Assembly: GCA_022393335.1 (NCBI GenBank)
Contig: JAJEKB010021828.1
Coordinates: forward strand, 116,074-180,073
From: Macrotrachela quadricornifera
Taxonomy: Eukaryota; Rotifera; Eurotatoria; Philodinida; Philodinidae
Direction: 5' to 3'
Length of the DNA: 64,000 nt
The notes under the pieces were generated by a model, which was not told the origin of the DNA, did not search any database, and was given only the letters and a program-made list of their open reading frames with translations. Positions 23,759 through 38,800 of this stretch are shown here, in pieces. Numbering within the stretch: the first letter of the stretch is position 1; each line of letters opens with the position of its first letter. The position numbers and the translations under genes were made by a program.

Positions 23759-25393
23759 ATAAAATATTTCTATGCATCTTGATATCTGATGAATAAAAAA
23801 AAAAATTTTATTTCTCTAATAATTTGTATATTGTATTTAATATAGAGGATTTATGATCAATCATATTTTGATTATAGAGAAAAAACTTTAGTGTATGATA
23901 CAGTTGAGTAATATTTTCAAAAGTTTCTAAAAAGTTGCGAAAATTTTCGAATATAAATAAGATTTAGTAATTCTTGAACAATGAATATAATGATTTTGTA
24001 ATGTTGTAACAGGCAAAGAGTGGCAGTTTTATTATCAACAAATTGACCACAAGTCACCAAATACTGTTCGAAGCATACATCAAGGAACTCTACTTCATAG
24101 ACTTTAACTAAGCAGATTTGTTTTGGAAAAACATGACTTTGTAACATTTTCGAGAGAATGAGTTTCATATTTATCTATCGTACTATCACATAAGCATCAA
24201 AAGTTGTCATTTTTTATTACGATGATCTCGAGAATATTGAGCACACGAATCGAACCTTTTTTTGGTTTCGCATAAAACCATTCTCAGACACATGCAAAAA
24301 AGATTTTATATCGAAGATTTCATACCAAACCCTTTCCTCTACCGAAGAAAAAACTCAACTGAATTTTATCATCGAGAGCGAACAGATCGATTACTAATAC
24401 TAGCACCCACCCTCACCGCTCAATTCTCAATAGTATTCTTAAAAAGTTTGGTCAAATCTAAGTACATATGGTATTCTATTCAATAAAGACCTTGATGAAA
24501 AGACTGACCATTCTTGTATATTTTATACAAATGAACACATGATACAGCTGCAATAGCAGACAATGATCATCAAGGTTCCTGCCGAATAAAATAATTTTAA
24601 ATTGGTTCTTAGGGAAGACAGCCAAATATGTTCTCTCACGTCAATAAAAGTAATATTATAAGTGTGATTTTTTTTCTCTTTGCTCCTCCATACTATCAAA
24701 ATTCATTGAACATTCTTAGAATACGGTGTTTCTGTTGTTCTAATGGTCAAAAAATCATATGTATAGGTTCAAAGTAAGAGAAAAAAAATCTGTTTGAAGC
24801 CACGCGATTGAATACAAAGATTGTATTAAATTCTATTGAAACTTATAAGGTATCTGTTTTGTATAAGGAATCAGAACCATAAAAATGAGTAATGTAATTG
24901 AACTTCTGAATCAATGATATGTTTTTCGAAACTTTCATTGTTATACTTCCTGTTGAAAAGTATTAAATAATCCAAGTAATAAAGATCTCTGTAGTAACTG
25001 AAATTCAGCGTAAATTCATGTAGTTTTCTAATCTTCTTAAAACAAATATAATTACAGTCATCGTGCTTGCATTCTTCAAACATCTCTACTAAGAATATGA
25101 ACTTGTGCGGCATTTTAAATTCTTGATCACATTTCTTATAGAAATAAATACTCATTGATTGATTATGGTAAAAGATTGGTAGGATTCTTACGCTTTCATG
25201 CACATTAAGTTGCAGAACAGAGTATTTTTTGTCTGTTATCAATCTATAAAAAAATTAAGTGACATCTATGCAAAGCATATAATACATATGTTGCTATGTT
25301 ATATGTAATGCAGTGTCAAGATGAATGGTAGAGCTAAAATAAAACTTCATATATGAAATTTTTTTCATTTATTATTGATTCTTTTTAACAATC
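23759..25393. other. intergenic spacer
   Basis: AT-rich, with no supported gene. The longest frame is a 123-codon minus-strand frame at 24871-25242. It is rich in Tyr/Phe/Leu, has no recognisable domain and no splice or start context, and could be a chance frame or a decayed fragment. Confidence 0.45.
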
Positions 25394-28300
25394 ATGCCGA
25401 CACGAACAGGTGTTGACAAGAAATCAGTAACTATATTTTGTATGTTTTCTTTTCACATATTAAACTTCTTTGATTTTAGACTCAACCAGTTATTGGTGGA
25501 CCACTAGGTCAACGACGATCTAGTCAAGGACCTCGTGGCTCAATGGGAGGATTGCGAGTAAGATAAACAATTTATTATTTAACTATTCAAACAATTCCTT
25601 TTAGGATGATGATCAAGAATATGGCAATATGCCATATAATTCTACTGACGATGTAAATTATTGTATATAAACTATTTAACCGAACATTCTTTTTATTTTT
25701 ATTAGCCTAATTCATTCACCCGTCCAGATGATCAATTAAGACTAACCGATACGGTATTTTTTTTTTCATTACATCATTATATTTGTTTTACATGTTGATA
25801 TTTTCCCTTAGGAATTAAATGAAGAACATACTCGAATTTTAACTGCACGTAATCCTCAAGCAGCTGAAAATATTATTCGTTTTAGTTATAAAGTAAATTA
25901 AATTGAATTAATCGAAAAAAAATTTCAATAGAATAATTAGGATCGAGCGTTTAAATCTGTTCCACAAGTTGATCAATTAGCTGTTCATTTTCATCTTGAT
26001 GGTAATCTTATTCATAAAAATTCTGAAGAAGCCAAACAACAATTAACTCATGATATTACAGGTAATTAAATAATATAATAAACATTACTCTCTTCTTCTT
26101 AGATCTTAGAATTGAACAACCTGAAATAATAAAAACAGCTGCTGCTGGTCCAACTGATGTAAAATAAAATTAAAAGAAAAAGAATGTATTTATTGATTAA
26201 ATATTTTATTTTCATTTAGAAAATAACCACAAAAGAAGATGATGAAGATGATGAAGAGAAACCTAAGAAAACAATTAGTATTGGTAGTAAAACAAAAAAA
26301 CTTACTAATCAATTTAATTTCAGTGAACGAGCATCTCAAACATATAATAATCCATGTCGTGTATGTTGTAGTTTTTCTTTTTAATTTTTACATCAATATT
26401 ATTTAGGATCGTGAAACATTTGTTGAACAAACACCACGTGCTAGTTTTAGTGATAATGTATCTCAATGGTCAATTTTTGATGCATATAATGAAGATTTTG
26501 ATCAACAAGTAAACGAAATTTTAATAAGAAAAAGAAAACAGAGTAACAATTCAAAAATCTTTCTCATTTAGCAAAAATTGAAAGAAAAAGATCAAAAAAA
26601 AGTATCAATAAAAAAAGAAGATGATCGTAAGAAAAAATTTACTAGTGCTGAACAACAAGTAAAAGAAAAAAATTTATTTTAAATGATAAAAAAGAAAACA
26701 CTTCTTACAGAATACTGATGATTTGGCCAAATTTGCTCGATCAAAATCTGCTAGTATATCATTAAAAATACTCGAACGAATGATTAATCAAAATACATTT
26801 GATGATATTGCTCAAGGTTTGATTTTTATTAAATTAATTATATATATATATTTAATTAATATATATTTATAATCTAGATTTTAAATATTGGGAAGATGCT
26901 GCTGATGAATATCGTGAACAAGAAGGAAGTCTTTTACCATTATGGTTTTTTCAATGTAATCTGGCAAAAAAACTTGCTTGTACGAATATAACATGGAATA
27001 CACATTATATGGATTTATTTGCGGTTGCATTTGGTTCATGTATACTGATTTTGATTTTTTTGAATTGATTGGTTTCTATCTTTTTTTATTTAATAGATGA
27101 TTTTCTAAAACAAACTCATGGCTTGTTTTTAATCTATTCATTAAAAAATCCAACTTTTCCGGAAAATATTTTTTCAACAGATACTGGAGTTATGAGTCTA
27201 GATTTTCATCGAAATCATCCAAATCTTCTTTGTTGTGGTAAGTTTGCCGGTTAATGACTTATTTTATTAAATCAATAAAATTAATCTCAATTTATATAAT
27301 AATTAAATATAAGAAATATGATTTCGTAAACTAATTTTATCTTTCGTATAATAGTTTAAATGTGTCTATTTTAACACTTGTTCTAATATTTGATTTTTGA
27401 AGTTTTATATTTCGAAAACATAGGACACATTGTCAAGAAATTGGGTTCTACGAAAGGTGTTCCACAGCGACACTTTCTCTCGAAATGCATTCTCTGTTTG
27501 GAAAGCAACTGTCAGGGGGAGTATCGTTTGTGTTACCAAGAATTTGAGATACAATCAAATCATAGGATTAAAAAGAAACAATGAAGCTAATGATCTGACT
27601 TCATCAAAATAGAAAATGATTTTCTTTAAGTTCAGATTTGATATATTTAAACTGATGAATTTACTTCATCTGGAAGTTTTCTTTTTAAATTATCGATGGA
27701 ACTTAACTTGTAACTTTAAAAATTCACGGCGTACGCATCTTAAATCACTTGAAACAAATCAGCCTACACTATGCATGTGGAATATTAATCCTGAGAAAAA
27801 TTCATAATCAGGTCATGTCTAACATGTTTTACTATTGTAATCTATTCGAAATACACCGTAATATAATAAACCACAGATGGAATATACTCTAAATACTATT
27901 TAGAATCGCATGGTAACATATGCTTTGATCTTGACTAAGAATAAAGTAAATATCTTGACGAAAAGAAGACGAAAGATAGAATAACTTCTATCTCGTTCGT
28001 ATCGCAAAGATTTATTTCGATTAATTGAAAATCTTATTTTTGTAGAAAATTATAACTATATCTAAAATTCGATCTTTTAAAGGTTTTTATGATGGTTCAG
28101 TAGCTGTCTATAATGTCGCTGATGACAAAAAACGACCAAAATATCAGAGTACTGCTCGTAATGGTAAACATACCGATCCTGTTTGGCAAGTAAAGTGTAC
28201 ATTTTCTTTCCATAAAAAAGGATACTAATTTTTTTTTACATATTAGGTTCGTTGGCAAAAAGATGATTTAGATGGTAATTTAAATTTTTGTTCAGTTTCA

Positions 28301-29290
28301 TCAGATGGACGTGTTGTTTGTTGGACATTAGTAAAAGTAAGATATTTTTTATAGAGAAAATAATAAACTTTTATATCAAACAATATATTTAATTTAATTT
28401 AGAGTGATCTTATGTATACAGATATTGTTCAATTAAAATTAGATAAACCCGCAACTGAACCTGATGAAGGCATTCCATTAACTTCAGTTGGTAAATAATG
28501 AATTAAAAAAAATAAATTTATCTAATTATATTTTTTTATTTAAAGGATGTGGAACATGTTTTGATTTTAATAAACAATTAGATAATTTATTTCTTGTTGG
28601 TACAGAAGAAGGTAAAATTCATAAATGTTCAAAATCTTATCATAATCAATTTTTGGATACATTCAATGCTCATCATATGGCTGTTTATGCTGTACGATGG
28701 AATACATTTCATCCAAAAATTTTTGCTAGTTGTTCAGCTGATTGGACTGTTAAAATATGGGATATTAATTATAAGTAAAATAAAGAGAAAAAAACATCTC
28801 GTATTATATTTTCTTAAATATAATAATTTATTTTTCATTTAGAGATCCATTATTTACTTTTGATCTTAGTAGTAGTGTTGGTGATGTTGCTTGGGCACCT
28901 TATTCATCAACTGTATTTGCAGCATGTACAGCTGATGGAAAAGTATATGTATTTGATTTAAATGTGAATAAATATGAACCACTTGTTGAACAAATTGTTG
29001 TACAAAAAAAACGTACAAAATTAACTCATATTGCATTTAATCCACATTATCCAGTTTTACTTGCTAGTGATGATCGAGGAAATGTAATATCATTAAAACT
29101 TTCACCTAATTTACGTAAAAAACCTAAAGTTAAAAAAGGTCAAGAAGTACCGGAAGGACCTGATGCAGAAAATGCAAAATTAGAAAAAATTCTTGTACTT
29201 GTTCGTGATCCAGATGATGTTCGAACTAAATCAGCAGCAAATCGAACAGCACAACAAGTTAATACGCCATCGACTACTACCAACAGTTGA
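25394..29290 (+). CDS. DNAI1: axonemal dynein intermediate chain 1
   Basis: Eighteen exons: 25394-25426, 25480-25557, 25605-25652, 25706-25753, 25812-25892, 25941-26061, 26103-26158, 26220-26360, 26407-26508, 26572-26658, 26711-26816, 26878-27039, 27097-27237, 28083-28189, 28247-28336, 28403-28490, 28546-28774 and 28843-29290. The product is 721 aa (human DNAI1 is about 699), in phase throughout. Diagnostic blocks are [13 protein letters not shown] followed by [44 protein letters not shown], and C-terminal WD repeats ([26 protein letters not shown]). The acidic/lysine-rich middle matches the family. It is part of outer dynein arms and links heavy chains to axonemal doublets, fitting a ciliated animal (corona, protonephridia). 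Intron 13 (845 bp) is far longer than the others. Confidence 0.95.
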
Positions 29291-32228
29291 TAATTTTATT
29301 TGTTTTGATAATCAAATTTTTTTGTTTCTGTAATTTACGTACATTTAGAGAAATAAATTTAGTAATTTTGATTTTGATTGAAATTAATAGAAGTTTAACT
29401 AATGAGAAATGATCTCCAACTGATAAATTGTTTTTGATATAAAAATTGATGGTTCTCTATCCGAATATGCTCTTGGTTTGTAATTCTAGTTCTTGTTAGT
29501 ACGGGTTCTCCATAAAACCAGATATCAATGAAGAGAAAACTCTTTATATGTATATACAAGCGTACAGAATGAAACTTTAAAGTTATGTCTCCAGCATCCA
29601 TTGTAGTCGCTCAAAAACTTCAAAAATTAGTTTTTTAGAGTTTTTTTTCACATCCTCTATCAGATAGGTAGATTAAAAAACCTTTAACAAAATTTTAAAT
29701 TTTATATTGATGAATAATATTCTATTATTTGTCTTAATTTGAATGAAAAATATGATTGTAGAGATAGACTACAATAGCAACAATTGAGTCGACATTCACA
29801 AACTACATATCTAATGAAGAGGAATGTATCAATTATTCTTGCGTTGAATGATCTTTCAATTATGCTTTGACCTCGATTATTGAAAACAATTTAGATTCTG
29901 TAAAGTCAAAGATATTGCCAAATTAAAAAAAAATATTATTATAGACTAAGAAAAAAAGGTGATTCTATGCATTTATAGACTACAAGGTAAATTACAATTA
30001 AAGTATGAACAAAATAGCTCGATATTCTATTCATGAATTTAGTAGACGATTCAAGAAGAAAATAATGTTTCAATCAAATTGTCATCTTATATACATGAAT
30101 AAACGATTGCTTTTTTTTTCTATTCCAATGTTATATCGAATTCATTTATAAATAAAAAAAAAACCAAAAATGTTTTTTTTTTATATGTATCAAAAGTTTA
30201 TATTAAAAGCTAGAACTAAAATAGATATACTATTCACATTGTTTTAAATAATATGAGATAAACATTCATATAAAGTAGAAGAGAGACAAACATGTGAATG
30301 AACATATGCATCTTTTATTAAATGTAAATACAAAACTCTTCAAAGAATTGACTGATGACTTTTTGTCTCGTCTTTTCATTTCTTATCATAACTTTTGTCC
30401 TTTTTATATTGTTTTTGTCACTCTATACTTATTATTGTATTGTGTAGTATATCGTTTGGTCATTTGATAGGCAAATAAATGACGGTAGCAGCTATTTTTA
30501 TATTCATTTTACTTGATTCTATTCAACAATTCAATTGATGTGCACAAGTTTATTTTCTAATATTCTTTATCATTACTTTATTTTGTCGCCTTTACACGTG
30601 TGCACTTTTACGGTTCATTTTTTGTTTTATTCTATCTAATAGGTTTAATCTATTGACGTTAGAAAGAGCAAATAGTAATGATAATGGCTATCGTAATGTT
30701 GATTATATAGCATATATGAATTTATTTGTTATGTTTTTAGAACAGTAATTGACATTGAAAATAACGATCATAGGAATTTTAGTGAAGGTAATGAAATGAT
30801 TCGTTTTTATTGAAGATTTTGTACCTATTACTTAATCCTTTGAGAGAAGAAAAAAATATTTTTTTTTCTTCTCTAGAGAAAGAAAGAATCAAATATAAAA
30901 CAAATTGGTACATTGAGATTAATCATAATTTTCATTTTTCTTTTTTTTTTTACTTCTTTATCTTTTAGTGTTGAGAGACATGTATGTATATGTGATTAGT
31001 CTTCTAATGTAAGGTTACATTCAATTTATCATTTATTATCAACAGTAGTAGTAACTTATGATCTTTCTATGATAGAAAGGTTCTTATATATATATATATT
31101 TTATGTCGATGGTAATCATTATGTTCTTTTTTTTTCTATTGTCGATTAACTTAAATAAACTCGTGTTCAAAATGAATAAATATAAGTCTAGGTAAATCTA
31201 AATCAGAGATCATTTCATAAAAAAAGAGAATATAGAATAATAATATCATTATTATCATCGTAATTCAATTGAGATTAGTAAGACAAAAGGAAAATCAAAT
31301 ATATTATCCTAATGGGTCTTATTTCTTTAAGGTATAGTTAATTACGGTGTCTTTTTGAAGATAGTTATTTGTTTGATATTTACATTCTTTATCTTTTTTT
31401 ACTATCTTCTATATGCATATCCACAACTAATTACTATGTACAGTTGTTATACGCTTCATAGCTTTTTACTTCTTTTCCTATCATCAATTTTTGTTGACTA
31501 TAATGATAAAGAGAACATTTGTTCAATATACAAGTATAAAAAATCGAGATCAAAGCATATATATATAAATCTAATTGTATAAATACCTACATATATATTT
31601 AAGATTTATTCGCAAATTGATATCATCTTAATCAAACGAGTTGGAGCAGGTATATCTATCCTATCCTTCGCTCATTATTAAATGACATATCTTATATATA
31701 CATATGTACAAGGTTGTATAAGAGATCAGTTTGTTTCCTTCTTTACATATACATATACATATACAGTAAAGTATCGTTTTATTCGTGCTTTATATACTGG
31801 TAAGTTTCATGAATGATGTCCATTCGTTTAGTATAAGATTTGTATCATCAACACTCTATGAACGTGTTTAATGAAATGATGAAATTGATAATAGTCTACT
31901 CTCTTTTATATACACATGTCATATTGGAAGCTTTAAAGTTGTGTCATCAGTATATAGAACATATATCCAATGACGTATATAACTGATTCAGCTATAGAAA
32001 AAGAAGTCATATATATATATGTTCTTTTAGTGCATGAAGACTGTAGAACACGTGTCATAACGATAAAAGTCCATAGAAAATGATTTATATAGATTATTTG
32101 AATTAATATTGAGCAATTTTATAGAATCTAATGGGGGAAACCTTCATGAATCAATAATCTCTTGTTAAAATTATGTTTTTTTTCTCTATATTATAGGTCA
32201 TCATTAGTTTTTATTATTACAAATAACA
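29291..32228. other. long intergenic / upstream regulatory region
   Basis: DNAI1 3'UTR (AATAAA near 29352) followed by about 2.9 kb of AT-rich DNA with many poly-T and TATATA runs. No gene is supported. It probably includes the most distal promoter of the cytospin-like gene. No specific element can be named. Confidence 0.4.
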
Positions 32229-35200
32229 ATGAATAAACCATTATCTCATCATTATCAACTAGCTCCTCCTGTTATATCTTCAAAAGTTCTTAGTAAAAGT
32301 TCAGATTCTTTATTAAATACTAATATAAAAAATGAATCTGAACAAAAACAAAAACAAGTTAATAATAAAATACCTAAAATGAAAAAATCACAAACAGTAT
32401 TAACAGGTTTCGAAATGAAACCTATACAAACTACAATTAATTCAGCAGCTATTTCACGTCGTCGATTTAGTCTTTTTCGTATTAAACGTTCTCAACAATC
32501 GAATGAAAATTCTAATATTCGAACACTTCAACAAATTATTGATCAATTGAGACGTGATTTACAGATTAAAACTAATGAACTTGAAGCGATAAAAAAATAT
32601 ATTAAAAATCATCAAAGTGGTATAATACAATCATCAAATGAATCAATTGAACATGCTATGCAATTACAAACAATGTTAAATGTTAAACTTGAAGAAATGC
32701 TTATAGAAAATGATTTAATTAAAAAAAATCTTCAAGAACTTGAATCTTTTCCACAGAAAAAAAGTAAGAAAAGAAAAAAAAACGTTCAATTTTATCGATA
32801 AAATAATATCTCTTCATATTTACTTGTGATATTAACAAGAGTAACTACTCAGTAAGCATTACGTATCCTAGAAAATAGAAAAGAATTCTTTTTTGTCTAT
32901 GTATATAATCAAAAAAACTGTTAGTAATTGAACATATTGCTATGTGAAGTATATATACTTCAAAATGAATTAAAAATCGATTTTTTAAAAATGATAAATC
33001 GATATATTATATTTTTTCTTTATAACCTGATGATACATTTTGGTAGTCCTATATCGAGGACGTATGCGATCAGTCAAGCGTTGTGTCATCGGGGACACGT
33101 GGCGGACAAGGATCGTTGTCTAAACTGGCCTTGCTTGATATATATTATGTCTCACACAAATAGCCAAAAAAGAGAGAACGAGAGACAAGTTTCTACCTCC
33201 CGCTTGCTCCATTTCTCTTTTCTTCTTCTTCTTCTTCGTCTGTACGTGGATGCATTCACTACATTTTTCTCTCCCTCTCTCTTCATCACACTCGTCATCA
33301 TAACATACGTACAAACATATATGTATATACATCGATCGAACTAAAAAGCTGATCAGCAAGATTTCTCTCTCTCTCTCTTTCCTATATGTATTAATGATAA
33401 TAATCATATTGTTTCATTTCAATAATCATACATTATAATGCGTCTTTTTCGACGAATTCGTAAACTGGCTTCACCAACATCGCCATCTTCACCTCCACAG
33501 ACTGTTGTGGTGAACAAAGGTAAAAATACAAAAAAGAAAAGAGATTTTTCCTTTGTCCTTGCCATTGTTATTATTACACTTGTGATACATTTATGATTAC
33601 AAGTTTTTTTTTTCTCTTTTTATGATCAACTAGTCTCCTAACTGTTTAACATTTACAAGCTATACATGTCGCATGATTTTATAGAGTAAACATTAGTTTA
33701 ATGAGATTTGTCGCTTCTTTGACCATCACGTTTCTATAAATATATGTCGACAGACATCGAGCATTTAACTGATGATGAACATTTAATATAAAAGTACCTA
33801 TTTGCACGTACTCAATCTAGTAATAATAAAATTAATCTGATTATAATAAAGTAATTTTTTTTCATAATAATTAACCCAGATATAATGAAAGTAGATTAAT
33901 TGTTATTATTATTTTATATTATTATTGTTGTTGTAGTAATTTTATGCCTTTTCTTTTGAAGTATTCAATGGTTTGTATTCTGTTAGTAGCAGTCAATTGT
34001 ACAATAAAGCTTCTGAATTGAATGAACGAAATATGCATATATGCGTAAAATATGAACAACAAGTGACAATTGTTGTTTGACTTTGATGAATAAAAAAAAA
34101 AAAGACGAGACATTTATTTTATTTAATATGATACGACATTGTCATCATCTATCTGATATATCAGTTTCAAGTAAATCTATCATAATATTCATCCTATTGT
34201 CTAGTTATCAATTATCATTGTGTATATGTATACATCATATCTTTTTAATAATACTCATTGTTATCATTCTATCAAATAGAAACATTGAAAGTTTATAAAC
34301 TTGACCTAATTCATTAAAATAGTAGCCTATTGCCTCTTCTTTGTGGATTGAATGTGTATGTATGATATAATAGAGCATACATGCACCTGTCTATTTGTTC
34401 AATTCAATCCTATGATGAATGAGAAAGAAAGAAAGACAGATAGGCCACACGTCTTTTTTTTTGTTTTAAATAAAGAAAATTTATTATTATCGTTTTTGAT
34501 TTATCAGATATAGTTTTTCTTTATTTTTATTATTTTTTTCAAATAATTTATCAATGTCATTCGCATGTTCTGTTCTTTATATCTATTTAACAAAAGGTAA
34601 TAGAAATAAAACTTTTTTTTTGTATACATTATTCACATATAAATACATATTTAATTGTTAAAGGGAATTTTTATGGTTTCTATTTTTGATTTTTGTCTTT
34701 ATTTGATATAAAGTACGACAGAGGCAATATTAAAAAAAAAAATAAAATTGATTTCAGTTTGACTGTTTGCACTATTATACTTCACTTTCTATTCTATCTT
34801 ATGTAATAACATTAAAAGCTCAATTCACTATAGTGCGTACTGTATACAGTGTGAGAGAGTGTGTGTGTGTGTGTGTGTGTGTGATAGTTGTGTATACATC
34901 GAATTTTTTCTTCTTTTCGTTCTGGTGCATCGAACGTTTATGATGCATTTTGAGGTGGCGTGCTTGTATGTACGATTGTCAAAAATGACGACTTCTTCTT
35001 AAACATCATATAAACTTTTAACTAGTATAAAATTTTTTTGTTATCATAGAATAATTCATATTGAGAAGATCTATTTACTTCTCATTATAAAAATGTTAAC
35101 TTATTATCAACAACATGAAGAACAAATGTTTCTTCATAATACGAGTTCTATTAATCAACAAAACTCTTTTTATAATTATAATAAAAAAAAAGAGTATTTC

Positions 35201-35859
35201 ATATCATCATCATCATCATTAGATTCACCAAATTCTTCATCATCATCATCATTTTATCATACTATGTATTTAACAGTAAAAAAACGTCGTACTACATCAC
35301 CATCTCATCAGTCGTTTGAAGATTCTCACTCTCCTTTATTACCTAATATTTGTTCTCCCATAATAACGAGTAAGTTGTAAGATATCGATGATATTATCTG
35401 TTGTTTTATTTGATTTTTTTGCATATACATATTATAGTCCGATTGCATCATCATCATAAATAAAAATCCTTGTGTAGTTCATTACAACGCCATGTCAAGC
35501 TAAGGTGAAAAATGAACATTTGCATATCGTATAAGGTCGAATATGTTCAATAGGAAAAACTATGTAAATGATCAGAAAGATTTGATTAATTAAGTAGAAA
35601 AATATAGAAAAATTGATTCAATTAAAATTCGATATAGAAAAATTCTGTTTTACTATCTGTGTGATTATCGTCTCGTTTAAACGATTAATCATGTAATTTG
35701 AAACAAATCGTAAATTTTCTCTTACTATTTCTCTCCTTACCTGTTACAATGAAAGACAGCTTGAAGGTAACTTTTCACACTAAGCAAGTGCCTACAAATA
35801 TTTTGATAAGCAAGTATATAGCTTCTTGTACTTGTCTATCAAGGCTTATTGTACACCTT

Positions 35860-35895
<36 letters not shown>

Positions 35896-38800
35896 TGTCG
35901 TAATTGTACTGACCTTATTATGTGTTATATTTGTATTTATATTCTTATGTGAATAAGTAAAGAAAAAGAAAAGAAAATGAGTAGTGAAGTTATGTATTAT
36001 AATAAAGAAGCGAATCAATGACTGACCATGAAACAATTGAGATGGCGACAAGTGATAGAAATATGTATTGCATAAAAAAGTCAATTGATAGTAAAGAATA
36101 TAACCAATATGATATTATAATGTTAAATAATACTCCAATATCTTTTCTTGATTATTGTTCATTACTAACATTTTTATCGAAATCGATAGAACATGATAGA
36201 TATCCATCTACAATAAGACAGAGACAAATTAAACGACAAAAATACGGTAAAAAAAAATCATATTTTATCATAAAATAATTAAATTACAGGCATTATATAC
36301 TGATTTATTGTTAAATAGCATAGAAAAATTATTAGAATTGAAATTTTATATTTATATATATAAATATAAAATTAAATATATAATTGTCTCTTTTAGCTCC
36401 AAATTCACCAATAAATAATTCTCTTCTAACTACTGCTCTTACGGAACAAACTAGTCCTATTATTAAATCAACAAATTTTACAAATTCAATACCAACATCT
36501 CAATCTGAAAAACGTCATAAAAGTGAAATTGAAATAGAAGTTAAACATGAAAAACAACAACAACAACAAATAAAAAATTCTATTAATAATAATATTTCAC
36601 CAGCATCAACATCATCCTATCCTTCAATAGTACGTTCAAAAGAAATAACAAATAAACGATTACCAACAGTAATTTCTAATGAAAATTCTTTATCACCACT
36701 TTATCAAATACCTAAACGTCAAATTTTAACAAATTCAATTCAAACTCAAACATCATCATTATTATTAAATCAACATGATCATCAAATTCAACAACAACAA
36801 CAAATTCTATCATTTACTGACGAAATATTATTAAAAAATGAAAAAATACAAGTACTTCTACATGAACTCACTGATTATCAGGTAAAATTCTACAAAATAT
36901 GCCTTTCTTTTGTCTTTATATTATACATACACTGCAGGTGTTAATCTTTGTGTCTTATTTTCCTTTTTTTATGTGTTATATAGGCAATAATCAAACAGCA
37001 GGAACAACAATTGATGAACGGCAAAAAAGAGCGCGATCAATTGTGTTTTATTATTGATGAGCGTACGAATGAATTACATAATCTTAAGCAAAAGAATGAA
37101 CAATTAGAGCAAATGATAAGAAATAGTAAATAATACAATGCATAAAACTTGACCATTAATGGTTGCATTCTTTCTCTTTATTTAGAACAAGAACATAATA
37201 ATGATGAAAAGAAACTTCTATTATTATTAAAAGAATCTCAAAAAGAACGTGATGATTTATTAAATCAACAAGTATAATAAAATATTTTCTTTTATTTATA
37301 TTTATTTTATTTTCTTAAAGCAACAAACTCATAAACATATAGAAAAATTAGATGAACAAATAAAACATTATGAAACAGAAACAACAGCAATGCATGATCA
37401 TATATTATGTTCAAAAATAAAATTTGAAAAAAAATCTAATGAAAATGAATGTTTAATAAATGAATTAACAAATATGAAAAATTTTTGTGATCATTTTGAA
37501 CAAGAAAATCGAAATTTAAAATTACAAATTGAACATGAACGAAATAAAGTATTTAATATATATAAAATTTTTTCTTTATTCATCCTTTTACTTTCTATTT
37601 TAAGATTGAAGAATGTACAAAATTAAAAACATTAGTTGATATTGAATTAAAAAATTCACTTGAAAAATTACATAAACAACAATATGACTATGAAACAAAA
37701 GTAACTAAATTAGATGAAGCATTAAAATATTCACAAAAACAATATCATATATGTCAACAAAATCATCATAATAATCAAGATAAATCTAATAAAGAAATTT
37801 ATGAATTAAAACAACATATTAATGAATTAGAAAATAAAATTCAAGAAGTTATTCAAGATAAAGCATTAGTATCAATACGTTATGGGGAATTAATTGAAGA
37901 AAATCATAGATTAGAAAATGTTTTAAATAATAAAGAAGATGATTATGAAGAAAAATTAAATATTTATAAAGAAAAAAATTCTTTATTATCAATACAAATT
38001 GAAGATATTGAAAGAAAATTAATTGATACAAAAAAACAACTTGAATCAGTTATTATTGAAAAAGATGAAACTTTAGCTGATATGTTAATTGCTGTACGTG
38101 TTGCAACAGAAATGAGATATGGTAGATAATACACATACACAAATAATTAATAAATATATATTTAATTTTAGATGCAGAAGATCGTTTAACTAAAGTGAAT
38201 GAAGATTTGAAACGAGTTACAGAACATATTGAACAAGAACGAGTAATTCATAAAGAAATTCAACGAAGACAGGTAATATTTCTTTAGTTAAATTCTCTAA
38301 AGATTAAAAGCTTTTACAATGATGTTTTAATCATAGGTAGGAGTACATAAGACTAGAAGAATTCAAAAGGATTAAATTCTACGTGCTTTCTTTCTTGAGT
38401 TACAACTATTTTACTGAGATTTTTGTCTATAGCAAAATATTTACAATTTAACCACTAGAAATACTTTCCTTATTAGTAAAACTTGTCTAAATATTTGCCA
38501 AATTATATTCGAATGTCATAGTTAAACAAGGACAAATTTGTTTACTTAATAATATAGTAAAATTTCCTTACTGTGAATACTATCGAGATCAACTAAAAGC
38601 GTTTATATTAAAAACAAAAAATAGTTTCATCATACTCGAAACTGTTTATAATTAGAAGATATTTATGAATAGAAGTTTTATTGCAGTTGTAGATTAGATA
38701 AAATCAATGATTTATTGCTTTTTCATTTTGAAATATGATACATGATAAAGAAAATGATTGTCCAACATGACTATTTTGTTTATTTGGATTCTATACATAG

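Noticed and set aside
24230..24270. GGTTCGATTC-like word on the minus strand as a tRNA T-arm
   Set aside because: No D-arm, anticodon arm or acceptor pairing could be assembled around it.
24871..25242. 123-codon minus-strand frame as a gene
   Set aside because: No domain, start or splice support; Tyr/Phe/Leu bias typical of AT-rich chance frames. Not annotated as a gene.
32928..33407. 138-codon plus and 95-codon minus frames
   Set aside because: They cross the GC-richer promoter-like block and TC-rich simple sequence on both strands, with no domain.
34859..35891. (GT)n and (AT)n tracts as functional elements
   Set aside because: Ordinary microsatellites in intronic sequence; nothing links them to regulation.
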